Shown: in pieces, positions 1 through 10,489 of the stretch
Numbering within the stretch: the first letter of the stretch is position 1
Layout of the letters: each line of letters begins with the position of its first letter
Assembly: GCA_037176725.1 (NCBI GenBank)
Contig: JAZBRS010000035.1
Span: 46,820,001-46,884,000 of the forward strand
Direction of reading: 5' to 3'
DNA from: Posidonia oceanica
Taxonomy: Eukaryota > Streptophyta > Magnoliopsida > Alismatales > Posidoniaceae
DNA length: 64,000 nucleotides
Position numbers and translations under genes: made by a program
The notes under the pieces: generated by a model
The model's database searches: none
The model's input: the letters and a program-made list of their open reading frames with translations, nothing else
What the model was told of the DNA's origin: nothing

Positions 1-686
1 AGACGCTACCTGAAACAATGTCTTTTGTAAGACACAGCTCAGGTACGCGTCTTACACACCGGGACTGACAGAGCTTGATTTTGGAATTCCAATCGACTCC
101 TAAGTGCAAATACCTTTGTGCCCTCTATCCAGAACACATTTCCGGCCAAGTCTCACATCCCCTTGTTTCCACTTCAGCTGTTACACCCATGCAAACCAAA
201 TAAAAGCCTTTCTTCTCCTCCATTGAAGGAGGAGGCACTCATTATCATGAGGAAAAATTCCTAAAACTTGACCAAGACAAAAGAACCTGAATTATTACAC
301 CTTTGACCAACCAATAACCTCCTTGGTGCCCAGCCAAACACTCCAGCCGCCACCATCGCCGCTGCAATCTCCAGTAGAACCTCACCGACGAAGGGAAGCA
401 ACATCAACCTCCATAACAGGTAAGTTTCCCTTCCCTTTTAGATTAGAATCTTGAATTCTATGTCGAATGTGTTTATGTCAATACATATAATCTGAAATTG
501 CTTGAGTTATTTCTCTGTTTTTGCCATTTTATTTTATCTCCGGTGATGGGTTCCGGCCACGTGAGGCCTACGGCCATTGAGCTTGGCCGAGAATCCAGTC
601 ATCCTCGAGTGTGCCATGCCATCTCCCCGTCTTCCCCAAACCGTCACTGAGCTTCATGCCCGTGCACCATGGCTTCTTGGCCTTAC
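1..686 (+). repeat. Element D LTR, left part
   Basis: This stretch and 51819-53230 read as one LTR of a Tat/Ogre-like element in plus orientation, separated by the insertion of element A. The link is the AATGG target duplication at the two breakpoints and a shared motif style: bases 1-55 hold a twin hairpin built on GTAAGAC/GTCTTAC, and the same kind of module recurs at 52000, 52236 and 52638. Bases 350-425 are GC-rich and end in a good splice-donor-like AGGTAAGT. No ORF of note. The left end of the LTR lies outside the window, so I cannot tell whether D is a full element or a solo LTR. Confidence 0.75.
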
Positions 687-691
687 AATGG
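687..691. repeat. Target site duplication of element A (left)
   Basis: AATGG lies directly before the first base of the 5' LTR (TGTTGACACC) and is repeated exactly at 51814-51818 after the 3' LTR (ending CTACA). A perfect 5-bp duplication is normal for Ty3/gypsy integration and fixes both ends of element A. Confidence 0.92.
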
Positions 692-1075
692 TGTTGACAC
701 CCCATTTTGACAGGCTGATTTAGTGGAATTCTTCTGGTGGCTTCTGAACCTTAGAAAAAATCCAAAACCACATCCTTCTTTCCAAATCAAATCCAAAACT
801 AAACCTAGAATCACACCCATTTCCTAAACCCAAAAACCACCCAAAAATCATAGGAAAACCCATCCTTCCTAACCTAGAAAACCCTCCAAAAAACCCTTAG
901 AATTTCAAACCAAAACCACTCCCAAGAACCCTAGAAAACCTAGGTAAAACCCCCTTTTTCTAGACCCAAAAATCCTTCCAAAAACCTGCCAAAATTCCAC
1001 TTCAAATCCTAGGTTAAACACTAGAAACCCAAGGTCACACACTCACCCAATCCCACTTCATTTCCAAGCCTTTAT

Positions 1076-2200
1076 CCTCCCCATCTCTCAAAATTATCCT
1101 TTTCTCTCTCCAAAATTATTCTTTTCTCTCTCCTCTCTATCCTCCTTCTTATTCTTCTCTTTTTCCTTCCCTTCTCTCTCCTTTTCTTGCTTAGCAGTGG
1201 GCCCACCTTGTGCATCTTTCCTTCCTGTATTTTATCTGTATTTTTATTTTATTTTTATCTTATCTCTTGTTTTTCTAATATTTAATTTCTTTCCTCCCCT
1301 CCCTTTCTTCTTTTTTTCTTTATTTCTTTCTTTTCTTTTTCTCCTTTTCCTTTTCCTTTCTTCCACTAAACCTTGAAAACTCTAATTAAAAAAGGAAAAC
1401 AAAAGAGAAACAAATCAAAACCTTAAAAAGAAATAATTAAAAGAAAACTTGGACAAACAATTAAAAGAAAAATACAACTAAAAGCAACTAAAAAACTAAG
1501 AATGCAATCTAAAAAATATAAAAAAAAAACAAGAGGAAAATGCCATTAAAAACAAACAAAACAAAAACATAATCAAAACAAACAAAAAGCAAAAACCCTT
1601 TAAAAATAACAAAAAGCAAATCCTAGGAAAAAAGAAACAATTAAAAACCCTAGGATAAGTAATTAAAAAACAATTAACAAATCTAGGGAAACAATTAAAA
1701 CTTAAAACAATTTAAAAGACTTAATTAAAAAGGAACAAGAGGAAAAACTTAACTTAAAAACAATTAAAAAACTTAACAAACATTTAAAACAAACTTAAAA
1801 AAACAGTTTAAAGAAAACTTAAGAAACATCATAAAAACTAAAATCAAAGCTAAAACCCCTCTCAACCCTAATTAACTAATTAAAAAATAATCCTTTAAAA
1901 ATCTTATTAAGAATCCTAACCTAAAAAACAACAACCCTAAAATATCTCCAAATCTTTTTTATTTTTATTCCAATCTTTTTACCTTTCTCTTCTTTCTTTC
2001 TCCTTCCTTTTCTTTCTTATTTTTCTTTTCCATTTCTTTTGTCGGCCCGGCCCACTCCTGCACCTCCTCCCTTCCTTCCCTTCTTTTCTTTTTTCTTTCT
2101 TTCTTTCTTTTCCCGTGGCCCAGCCCGCTCCACCTACCTGCTTCCTCCTCCTTCCCTCCTTTCCTTCTTCTTCCTTCTTCTTCTGCTTCTTCTTCTCTCC
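1076..2200 (+). repeat. Low-complexity tracts in element A 5' LTR
   Basis: Three blocks follow one another: C/T-rich runs (about 1076-1375), an A-rich stretch of AATTAAAA and AACAATT type words (about 1376-1930), and a second C/T-rich block of TTTCTTTCTT and CCTCCTTCC words (about 1950-2200). The same order occurs in the 3' LTR at about 46360-47470. No gene signal. The open frames over the pyrimidine tracts encode only Pro/Ser/Phe/Leu-rich or Lys/Glu-rich strings. Confidence 0.8.
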
Positions 2201-4169
2201 CGCGAACCAGAACAGCATTCCCTCTCGGATTTAAAATCCAAATTCTCCCCCTCCATCACCTCCAGCGACAGCACCCTCTCCTCTCTCACCCTCTCTCAGC
2301 CTTGGCCGCATTTTCCGCTGCAGCATTTACTCGGGCTATCGCACGTCGTCTCGCTAGCCAGCACCTCCAATCAGCTGCAGTCTCCCTGCCCGGTGGAATT
2401 TGAAATCCACCAGCAGCCATGCCTCCCAATAAAACCAGCCCTTCAGCATTCCTTCCACCACCTTTTGCCATCTGAGTGCAGTAGCTAGAGAGAGCGTGAG
2501 AGCTCCAGAATTCCCTTCCTCCTCCTTTGCAAAAATTCAGCATCTTCCTCCTCCTCCTTCCCTCTGAAATTCAGCCCTCCACAGACCTTCAAACCCCAGC
2601 AAATCCATCCCCAAACTTCACCCGACATCCAGCAATTCATCTCCACCCATTCCACTCCTTGAATCAACCCAGAAACACCCAAAACTCCTCCATTCTCCTC
2701 CACAGAACTCATCACCTTCCACCCCAGAATTTCCAACACCACAGACCCCAAAACTCTCCCCAAATCTTCCCAGCAACTCACCAAAACCCCAGCTTCCCAG
2801 ACCCCCCGACCTTCAACCCAGCAACTCACCACAGCTCCGACAACCCACCACAAACACCTATACCATCTCCTGCTCAAAAATCACCCAGCCAGCAAACTCC
2901 CTCCACTGGCTTCCACTGCCCAATTCAAGCACTTCCACACCTTCACTAGACACCCAGCTACCCATCGGAGCCCTCCACTCAGCCCGAGGAGCAACACTTC
3001 ACTCCCCCCACCTCCGGTAGACTCCAGTACACCCAAAAAATCCCATTTCTTCTGCCGACCAGCAAACTCACGTCCGAGCATCCAGAAAGCACTGGAGTGT
3101 CACCAGGAGTCGGTCCCGACCCTCGCGCGCCGCCCAGGATGCCTCCAGCAGCCGGACCATCACCGTCTTCGCCTGGAAAAACCACTGACGTCGGGGGGAC
3201 AACTCAGCCGTCAAAACAGGTATCTCTTCGCCCCCGTAGCTTAGTTTTCTTCTTCTTCTTCTGCTTCCCGACCCATTAGAATAGGGTTCTGGTCTGCATC
3301 GCGCGAAGTCGTCGCCGCCGAGGACCTGTCTTCTCTAGCAAGCTTCTGCGCGCAGATCGCCACTTTGGCCCGCTCGTCCCTCGTCGTCGATCCTTCGAGC
3401 ATCATGGAGCTTCCAGCAATGCCGTCCTGCCCTTCGTTTCAGCCGTCGACGCTTCCAGCCTCTAGTCTGCTTCCAGAGCTTCTGCAGAGCTCCGCCGCCT
3501 CCTCCGGTCCGCTCCAGCACCCGTCATGGCCCGACGACATGCCTCCGGCCTCCATGCACCTCCGGCGCAACTCCCCAGCCCGTCAGCATCGTCCGAGCAC
3601 GCCTCCTTCTCCGACACCAACCTCTGGTTTCTTAGCTACAGTGTTTCGATTATTTTATTTCCGTTCGTTTCGTTTGCGTTTTATTTTTCCTTAACTTATG
3701 AATTTTTTCCATGAAATTGCATTTTCGCCTTGCTGTTTTGTTTATTTGCTTTCCAGTCCTGCCACAGTTTAAGATTCATTTAAATCTGAATAAAAATCAT
3801 ATGAAATTGCATGAAAAATACGTAGTTTCACTTATTTGCATGTTAGTCCTGCTGTTGTATAAAAACTTCCGTTTTCTTTTAGTTTAAGCCCAGCTCTTTA
3901 TTTTTATTACTTGTTAGTCCTCTGCAGTTACAGCTTTTTTAGTTTTATTTATTTCTAGCCCAGTTATTTATTTTATTTGCATGTTGATCCTGCTCTAGTT
4001 CAAACACTATTCTGTTTTTTTATTTTCCAGTCCAGCAACTATTTTATTTTGCATCTAAGTCCTATGGTTGTTAAATGTCATTTAAATATCTGCTTTTACC
4101 TTATTACATTGCTTTTTAGTCCTTCTTTTTATTTTATTTGCAATTCAATCCTCTGTTTAGTTGTAAAAT

Positions 4170-4640
4170 TTATTTAATTTCTTATATTACCTTATTGCAT
4201 TGCACTTTTATCCTACTTTATTTTATTTTTGCACTTTAGTCCTTTGTTTGCATTCGCAGCATCATTTAATTGCAATTTTTCCTTATAAAATTGCATTTTA
4301 GCCCCTGCATGTTTTAAAATTACACTTTAGTCCTCTACATACATGCACAGCATCATTTAATTGCATATTTTACCATATAAAATTGCATTTTAGCCCTTAC
4401 ATGTTTTCAAATTACATTTTAGTCCACTGTTTGTATTCACAGATCATTTAATTGCATATTTTACCATATAAAATTGCATTTTAGCCCCTGCATATTTTTA
4501 AATTGCATTTCAGTCCTCTACAGATTTAGAAAAATCATTTAATTGCATCTTTACCATATTAAATTGCATTTCAGACCCTGCATTTTATTTTAATTGCATC
4601 CAGACTCTCAATTTTTCAAAAACATTGCATATAGGCCCCT
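4170..4640 (+). repeat. Diverged tandem repeats with TTGCATTTTAGCCCC core
   Basis: Units of roughly 75-110 bp contain ATTTAATTGCATATTTTACC, then AAATTGCATTTTAGCCCC, then a TTTAGTCC word, and repeat about four times with drift. The 3' LTR (49480-49830) has the same array but one unit fewer: the text jumps from TTTAGCCCC to ACATCATTTAATTGC at about 49578. This explains much of the LTR length difference and looks like a deletion between direct repeats. Confidence 0.75.
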
Positions 4641-5025
4641 AATTTTTCAAAATCATTGTATATAGGCCCTTAACTTTTCAAAAACATTGCATTTAGGTCC
4701 TTAACTTTTCAAAATCATCACACTTAGGTCCTTTCTTGCATTTTTGCATGCATTGCACCCATGCATCACTGTACTTAGCATTTTTGCACACTTTTAAGCA
4801 CTTTTAGCTCCCATGTATGTGGGAGGACCTGTTCTGCACACCCCTAGGACCCTTTTTACACTTAGATCCCTTCTTCTCCCCTGGCCCTTGCGCCTTCTGC
4901 CTTGAAGCCTGGATATCTCCCGATCGGGCCGCCAGATCTTCTCAACCAAGTTACCTGGACCTCCCTGGTGGAGCGCACTTCAATGCTGACCAAGTTCACC
5001 TCAGATCAGGCTTCAGATCTCCAAG

Positions 5026-5351
5026 GTAAGTCCTTCTGAACTCCTACATAGCATCTCTTTTGCATATCATTTGCATTGCATGCATTGTTTTCGCACCACG
5101 TTTTCCATGCATGTAGATTAGGACTCCCTCTTCTTACCTATCCACTCTACTCCCTCTTTTTGCGTACTCTTAGTGTTTTTGGGTTGAGTTTCCCCTGGAT
5201 TTACTACTAATTGCGACCTTCTCCCCCTTTTCCATGATCCGATTGCACCGCGAGCTTTTGGCAGCGTGCGAGACACATCGTGGGACACTTTGGTGGGAAA
5301 CAGTCACAGAATAGTGGTGATCCCTCCACTTGCTTTCTTTCCCCCTTGTAG
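5026..5351 (+). other. Putative spliceosomal intron in LTR A (R/U5 side)
   Basis: CTCCAAG|GTAAGT at 5021-5031 is a strong donor and TTTCCCCCTTGTAG|GT at 5338-5353 a good acceptor with a pyrimidine tract. The same donor and acceptor frame 50256-50580 in the 3' LTR of A, and 18478-18789 and 38276-38587 in the LTRs of B (312 bp), although the intervening text is diverged. Sequence upstream of the donor is also conserved between A and B. I infer a spliced leader transcript; no transcript evidence is available here. Confidence 0.45.
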
Positions 5352-5483
5352 GTCTTTACACCTGCATTGTGTGGTCCTTAAACAGTGTTTGTTCTCACAC
5401 TTGCACCGCTTGCCTCTCCTTACTTCTCTTGCTCTCCGCTTTGCTTGTTTTTACATTTGCATTGCATGGCTTTTACGATGTTT

Positions 5484-5882
5484 TGTTTCGCTTGTTTCTT
5501 GCACCGTTTTGCGTGCCCACTTTGTTTTTTGGCACCGTTTTGCGTGCCCGCCTTGTTTCTTACACCGTTTGTGAGCCGACTTTGTTTCTTGCACCATTTT
5601 GCATGCCCACTTTGTTTCTTGCACCGTTTTGCATGCCCACTTTGTTTCTTACACTGTTTTGCGTGCCTGCTTTGTTTCTTACACCGTTTGGCGTGCTGGC
5701 TTTGTTTCTTGCACTGTTTTGCATGCCTGCTTTGTTTCTTACACCATTTCGCGTGCTTGCTTTGTTTCTTGCACCATTTTGCATGCTGGCTTTGTTTCTT
5801 GCACCGTTTTGCATGCCTGCTTTGTTTCTTGCACCGTTTTGCATGCTGGCTTTTGTTTCTTGCACTCTTTTACGTGTTTGCT
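5484..5882 (+). repeat. 30-bp tandem array in LTR A, about 13 units
   Basis: The unit reads approximately TTTGTTTCTTGCACCGTTTT followed by GCATGCCTGC. I count about 13 units here and about 13 in the 3' LTR (50715-51112). Because 30 is a multiple of three and the unit has few stops, several frames on both strands stay open (for example 5330-5980 plus and 5560-5910 minus). These are not genes. Element B has a different repeat of about 92 bp at the matching place. Confidence 0.9.
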
Positions 5883-6160
5883 GTTGTTTTCTCTTGCATG
5901 TCGCTCGCATTGCCTGGTTTTACCGTTGTTTTGTTTTATCGCCTGCATTTGCTTATAGGGCAGTGATGCTTACTGCCTAGAGTTCTCACGAACCAGGGTT
6001 CGCTCGGTTCAAAACACAGACAGCGTTGCTGAGCGCTTAGATAGCACGTTTAATTCCTTGCACGCATTCCCTTCACTTAGAGCACACCTATGAGCATCTA
6101 ATTAGGCATTCATGGCACTTAGGCATTCAAAATCTGCATTTCCTTGCGTATGCGAGCGTA

Positions 6161-6232
6161 AGCCTAGAAAGACCGATTCTCGGGTGTGTCGGGGGTGCCT
6201 AACACCTTCCCCGCACGTAACAGGAGTCCTTG
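6161..6232 (+). promoter_or_regulatory. Conserved LTR block of about 70 nt (copy in A)
   Basis: AGAAAGACCG...TCGGG...GGGGTGCCTAACACCTTCCC...GTAACAGGAGTCCTTGCC is found near the 3' end of all four LTR families in the window: B at 19461-19532, D at 52951-53022 and C at 62240-62306 on the minus strand. It can fold as GGTG-CCTAA-CACC with flanking G/C pairs. Position suggests the R/U5 part of the transcript. Its role (3' end formation, strand transfer or dimerisation) is inference. Confidence 0.7.
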
Positions 6233-6410
6233 CCCTTTATCTTGGCCCGCAATGACCATATTGCCCTTATCTTAGGCATGAGTCATATCATTTGCATTCA
6301 TTTGCAGTTCTTTTCTTTTGCATTGCATTACATTGCATCCTTTGCTTGGTTTTACGTGTTTATTCACGCATTTCCCCAGTTTTCCTTGTCTCCTGACTAA
6401 ATAGACACGG

Positions 6411-6420
6411 TGGCGACTCT
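6411..6420 (+). other. PBS-like motif inside U5 of LTR A
   Basis: TGGCGACTCT lies 155 nt before the LTR end and repeats the first nine bases of the primer binding site at 6577. The equivalent motif is present in B (19691), in C (62095-62104, minus strand), in D as TGACGACTCC (53129), and in the A 3' LTR (51650). Conservation across four LTR families argues against chance. Confidence 0.6.
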
Positions 6421-6576
6421 GAATAGTCTTATCTTCTTCTTTTCTTTCCCTTTTTAAGTGTTTTCGAGTTAAGTCTTCCTTCTCGGACACAGCCGCTAAT
6501 AGTGAACCTGATTCCGATCGGTGCACGTGAGCTTTGGCATCGTGCATGTACGATCCGAACACCGGGATTACTACAG

Positions 6577-6594
6577 TGGCGACTCCACTAGGGA
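6577..6594 (+). other. Primer binding site of element A (tRNA-Arg type)
   Basis: TGGCGACTCCACTAGGGA starts two bases after the LTR end and differs at one base from the B PBS TGGCGACTCCACTGGGGA. The complement is the 3' end of a plant tRNA-Arg (…GGAGTCG plus CCA). Arg-tRNA priming is a known trait of Ogre/Tat elements. Confidence 0.85.
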
Positions 6595-8063
6595 TACTAG
6601 ACTCCGACTTTCGCTTTTGGCTTTTCGCTCTCTTGCTTTTGCATCTTTGCTTGCCTTTGTGTCTTTGTTTGCCTTATGCCCTTTGCCTTGCTTTTGCTTG
6701 CTTGCCTGCCTGTCTACTTTGCCCAGTGAAGCCGACAGTGGCGACTCTACAGGGGAGATTGTACTCCGGCTTTCGCTTTTGGCTTTCGCTCGCTTGTTTT
6801 TGCTGCCTTTGTCTACCTCTTTTGCCTATTTTGTTTGCTCCTCTGTGCCAACTCCTAGCGAGTCGCCTTGTGGCTACTCTGCTTAGGTTTTGCACCTGCC
6901 TTGCCTGCTTCACCTTGGCATCTACTTTGCCTTGCTCTGCTCTATCTCTTTTGCTTGTTTACTTGCTTTATTCTTTACTTCTGCTCTTATTTGCTTTACT
7001 GCTTACCTGTCTTTACTTTCTTTATCTATTGGCTTATTACTGCTTTATTTCTTGCATAATGCATGTATACATACTTGTTTGGCAATAATACATGCTTTTT
7101 GGGTGATGAATGCTTCTTTTACACACTTGCTATGTCACTACACACGCACATGCCCTGTATATGTGCCTTTTGATATGATGAATGTTTTCCCTTCACAATT
7201 ATGCTCACAAACACCTGCACATGCCATGCACTTGCCTTTTGCAGTGATGTATGCTGTTTGCCTGCCATATCTGGTTGATTTTCTTCCCTTTTGCACATGC
7301 CATGTCTAGGATAGTAGAGATTGATTGCTTTCCCTACGGCTAACTAAAAATGGCAAGTAAAAAGAACTTCTAGGAGCAACTAGAGACTTCAACACACCTG
7401 CACCCCTCTTGAGTTAATAAAACATGCAAGATAAAAAACTCTAATCATTTGCATAAGCATCATATAGGGCATGCATCCTCTCATCTGAGTCCACCTATTA
7501 GTCTGCGAAGGATGGTCCCGACCCCTTGTTCCACTGCTTTTGGTGTGGCCCAAGTCAGTCGGTCTGTCCCCCCTTGTCCAGGGGTCGTGTCGGTGCTAGT
7601 GGAGGGTACTACCCACGCATTAGCGGGGTCAGGGCCACCAACGCACCACCCTGTTATTACCTCAGCTTTGGCTAGGATTTCGACAGGGGACTTGCTTTTT
7701 CTGACCTGAGTCAGTGACCCGTACACCTGTGAGTGCCTAAAGTAGGCTACCTACTAGGATATACTAGATGGGTGAGGGAGAGCATGTTAGAAAGCATACA
7801 TATCATTCATGCCATTTAACTTAACTCATTTGCATCTTTCTTTCCATTTCTAATCCCTGTTTGTTTCTGTTTGTGTAAGTAGTGATTGGTAAGCGAGTTC
7901 CCTTACCGGAGCTTGAGTACTATCCCCTACTGACACCCCTGTTGCGACCTTTGTTCGCGACCATTTCCCTTCTGAGCTATCTGCCTTTGTGACGATAGCT
8001 CCTACTAGGACTCGTCCTCTTCATCCCTGTCGCGGCCCTATCCTCACGCGCTCTCGGTCAGCA
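6595..8063 (+). other. Element A leader between PBS and gag
   Basis: No gene is recognisable; text is T/C-rich with TTTGCCTTGC words. Two things stand out. A second PBS-like sequence, TGGCGACTCTACAGGGGA, sits at 6739-6756 with the same following text as the real PBS (CTCCGRCTTTCGCTTTTGGC), so the PBS region is duplicated. The block 7380-7790 (AATAAAACATGCAAGAT through the CCCCTTGTCCAGGGG hairpin at 7570) is conserved in element B (20325-20710) and element C (61005-61370, minus strand) and may be a packaging or translation-control structure. Confidence 0.7.
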
Positions 8064-10489
8064 ATGGCCCAGTACGTTAGTGAGCCTCTTCTTACTCTTG
8101 TGACGAAGGGTGTTTCCGCTTCGGCCCCTCCGGTTGCTCCTTCAGTTCCCTTTGTGCCTCTTGTGATGCCAGGGTTTCCCCCCTGATGCCTCTGGTATCT
8201 CAGTTCGTCCCGGGACATTGGCAAGCATCTGTCCCTCCGGATCCGGTCGCCGAGTCCATCTTGATGACCGTTACTCGCGTTCCGGAGACACCTTTGGCCC
8301 CTCCTTCCCAGGGATACGTCACCATTGACATCTCTTCTACCGCTGCTGCGACTCTTGCTGTAGGACCTGTTTCTCCCAGACAGTCTGTGTCCATGCCACT
8401 TGCTTCTCAACCCTCGCCGGCACTGCACTTCAGCGTTCCCATTGACGGAACGCCTGAGGCACAGTACCAGCATTTGATGGAGCTCGCCTAGAGATTGCAG
8501 GGCATGGCTCTATTGGTTCGTCCCTCCTTCACTCCTGTCGCTCCTAAGGTTCCCTTGCGGCCAGTTCCTACATATCATGCATTTGCCACCACACCTTTGC
8601 CTAGACTAACGTCTCAACTGCTCACGGTTCTGACGATGGGGGCCCGATTGCCGCCTCCCACAGCACAACACATAGCACAGCATGCACCTCCACCCCCTGG
8701 TGGCCAGTCCTTTAGGCTGGCTGGAGCACAGTACCCCACTAGCTCGCTGTCTGGCACCCCGCCTGGGCAGCAACTGGTGCTCCAACACACTACACCTTAC
8801 ACAGCACAGCATGTCATTTATCCCCCTCCCTTGCATCAGGCCCAGAACCCTACATACATTCCTGCATACACAGTTCCAGCGCACGGATACGTCAGCCATC
8901 CCGTTGCTCCACCAGGCGACACTATGGTAGATCCGAAGGAGCACTTAGGTGCAACCCATTCGGCGTTTGTGCTCACTACCCCTGCCGATCCCTCTCCTAT
9001 GGTAGCAAATCTAGACCCTATCAATAATAGGATGGATGTCTTGGAGAAGGCACTACGACTAGTGCAGGGTACTGAGCACCAGACCTACTAGTTCCAGGAC
9101 CTCTGTTGCTTTCCAGAGGCGGTACTCCCTCCGAAGTTTAAAATCCCAGACTTCGACAAATATAATGGTAGGGGCTGTCCCGTAGCACATCTGAAGGCGT
9201 ATTGCGGTGATCTCGCTCAGCTCCAGGCTGACGAGAGGTTGCTGATCCGCCTATTCCAGAAGAGCTTGACCGGGCCGGCACTCAAGTGGTTCACTTCGCT
9301 TGATATGTCAGCCATCAAGACTTGGAATGACCTCAGTCAGGCATTCTTGGAACAATATTCCTTCAACCTCGACCTGGTCCCAAAGCGCGCGGACCTGGTC
9401 GCAACCAAGCAGAATCCCAACGAGCCATTCGGGGAGTACGTCAGCCGCTGGCACACCCTTGCTTCACAAGTTCAAGATAGACCCTCTGACAATGAGTCTA
9501 TTGAGATCGTTATCATGAGGGTGCAGCCATCTCTCGGGGCTCTGCTTAGCATTCAACCTGTCACTACTTTTGCAGCACTAATCCGAGCTAGAGCGCGCGT
9601 GGAGAGTTCTTTGCGGAGTGGCAACTTCCCTGCTCTCTCTGGGTTCGCTAAGCAGGCCGCGATCAGCAGTAACAGCACCAACAGCAGCACCTCCAACAAC
9701 AACAGCGGTAGCAGCAACAATCGTCCCAAGAAGAAAGACTCTCCGAAGACCGCTGTTGCATTCGTCGATTCTCCTGCTATGCCTGTTCACCTACCGTCCC
9801 GACCTGCCCCAGCTCAGATGGTGTATGCTCCTACACCTAGGAATCCACCCACACCACAGATCACTACTATCGCTCGACCGGTCTTTCCTGCCGCACCGGT
9901 TTAGCAAAGCTCATACCTGAGGCAAAGACGGCCACCCACTGAGAAGCGGAAGTTCGCCCCACTGGTGGAACCGCTCACAGCCATCTTGCCAAAGGTTGCA
10001 TCGCTCCTGAGATTCCCGAGGGTTCGCCCGCCCCCAAATCCCTTGCCGCATTGGTATAAGGCGAACCTCTTTTGCAATTTCCATCGAAGTGTCGGGCACT
10101 CGACGAACAATTGCTTCACCCTGCGGAATGCTATTCAGGACTTGATTGAATCGAGAACGATTGTGATCGACATGCACGAGGCATCCACTCATGCATCCAC
10201 TCATGCATCTGCTCTTTCATATGTTCCCCCTCATTCTGGCATCGTCTGCCAACCTCTACCGGAGCACTCTTATCCGGGAGGGGCGGGAACCTCAGGTATT
10301 CATTCTCTTTTCCCTTCTGAGTCTACTACATCCATAGTAGACCCTTCTGATCTCATCTCTGATATCTCTGAGCCCTTCCCTATTGATCTTTATCTTGCGG
10401 CTGATGCCGGCTCCAAGTCGGGAGTTCACATGATCCGACCGCATGCCAAGCCGGAGCGCCCCTTCGCGCCCCCTGCTGTACTTCCTTAG
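8064..10489 (+). pseudogene. gag: Element A gag (broken)
   Basis: Gag forms the virus-like particle and binds element RNA. I chose the ATG in GCAATGGCCCAG because ATGGCCCAG is kept in A, B and C. A frameshift near 8175 (CCCCCC run) moves the frame, after which one frame continues with TAG stops at 8489, 9089 and 9902. Order: Pro-rich N-terminal part; gag core with LTGPALKWFTSLD, TWNDL and FLEQYSFNLDLVPKR (about 9265-9400); Ser/Asn-rich linker; zinc knuckle CNFHRSVGHSTNNC (about 10072-10113). The TAGs at 8489 and 9089 correspond to CAG in relatives. It ends at TAG 10487. The gag core is certain; the exact start is inferred. Confidence 0.85.

Larger units (their letters stand above)
692..6575 (+). 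repeat. Element A 5' LTR (5884 bp)
   Basis: It begins TGTTGACACC and ends GGATTACTACA, so it has TG...CA termini, and is matched along its length by 45973-51813. Differences from the 3' copy are mostly C/T and G/A changes plus a loss of one repeat unit near 49578. The 5' half is low complexity (pyrimidine-rich, then A-rich). The 3' third, from about 4680, resembles the LTR of element B and contains the putative intron, the 30-bp array, the conserved block of about 70 nt and the U5 PBS-like motif. ORFs inside it are by-products of repeats. Confidence 0.92.

Noticed and set aside
2039..2949. ORFs of 140-150 codons in LTR A, repeated at 47323-47865
   Set aside because: Pro/Ser/Leu/Phe-rich translations of C/T-rich low-complexity DNA, overlapping frames on both strands, no domain; not kept in LTRs B, C or D.
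5330..5980. Long overlapping ORFs on both strands (and again at 50495-51269)
   Set aside because: They arise from the 30-bp tandem array, whose unit is a multiple of three and nearly free of stops, so several frames stay open. The peptides are simple repeats (CFLHRFA, ARNKAGMQN).
6595..8063. Ogre-type extra ORF upstream of gag
   Set aside because: The leaders of A, B and C have no shared ORF of gene length between PBS and the ATGGCCCAG start; conservation there is at nucleotide level only.
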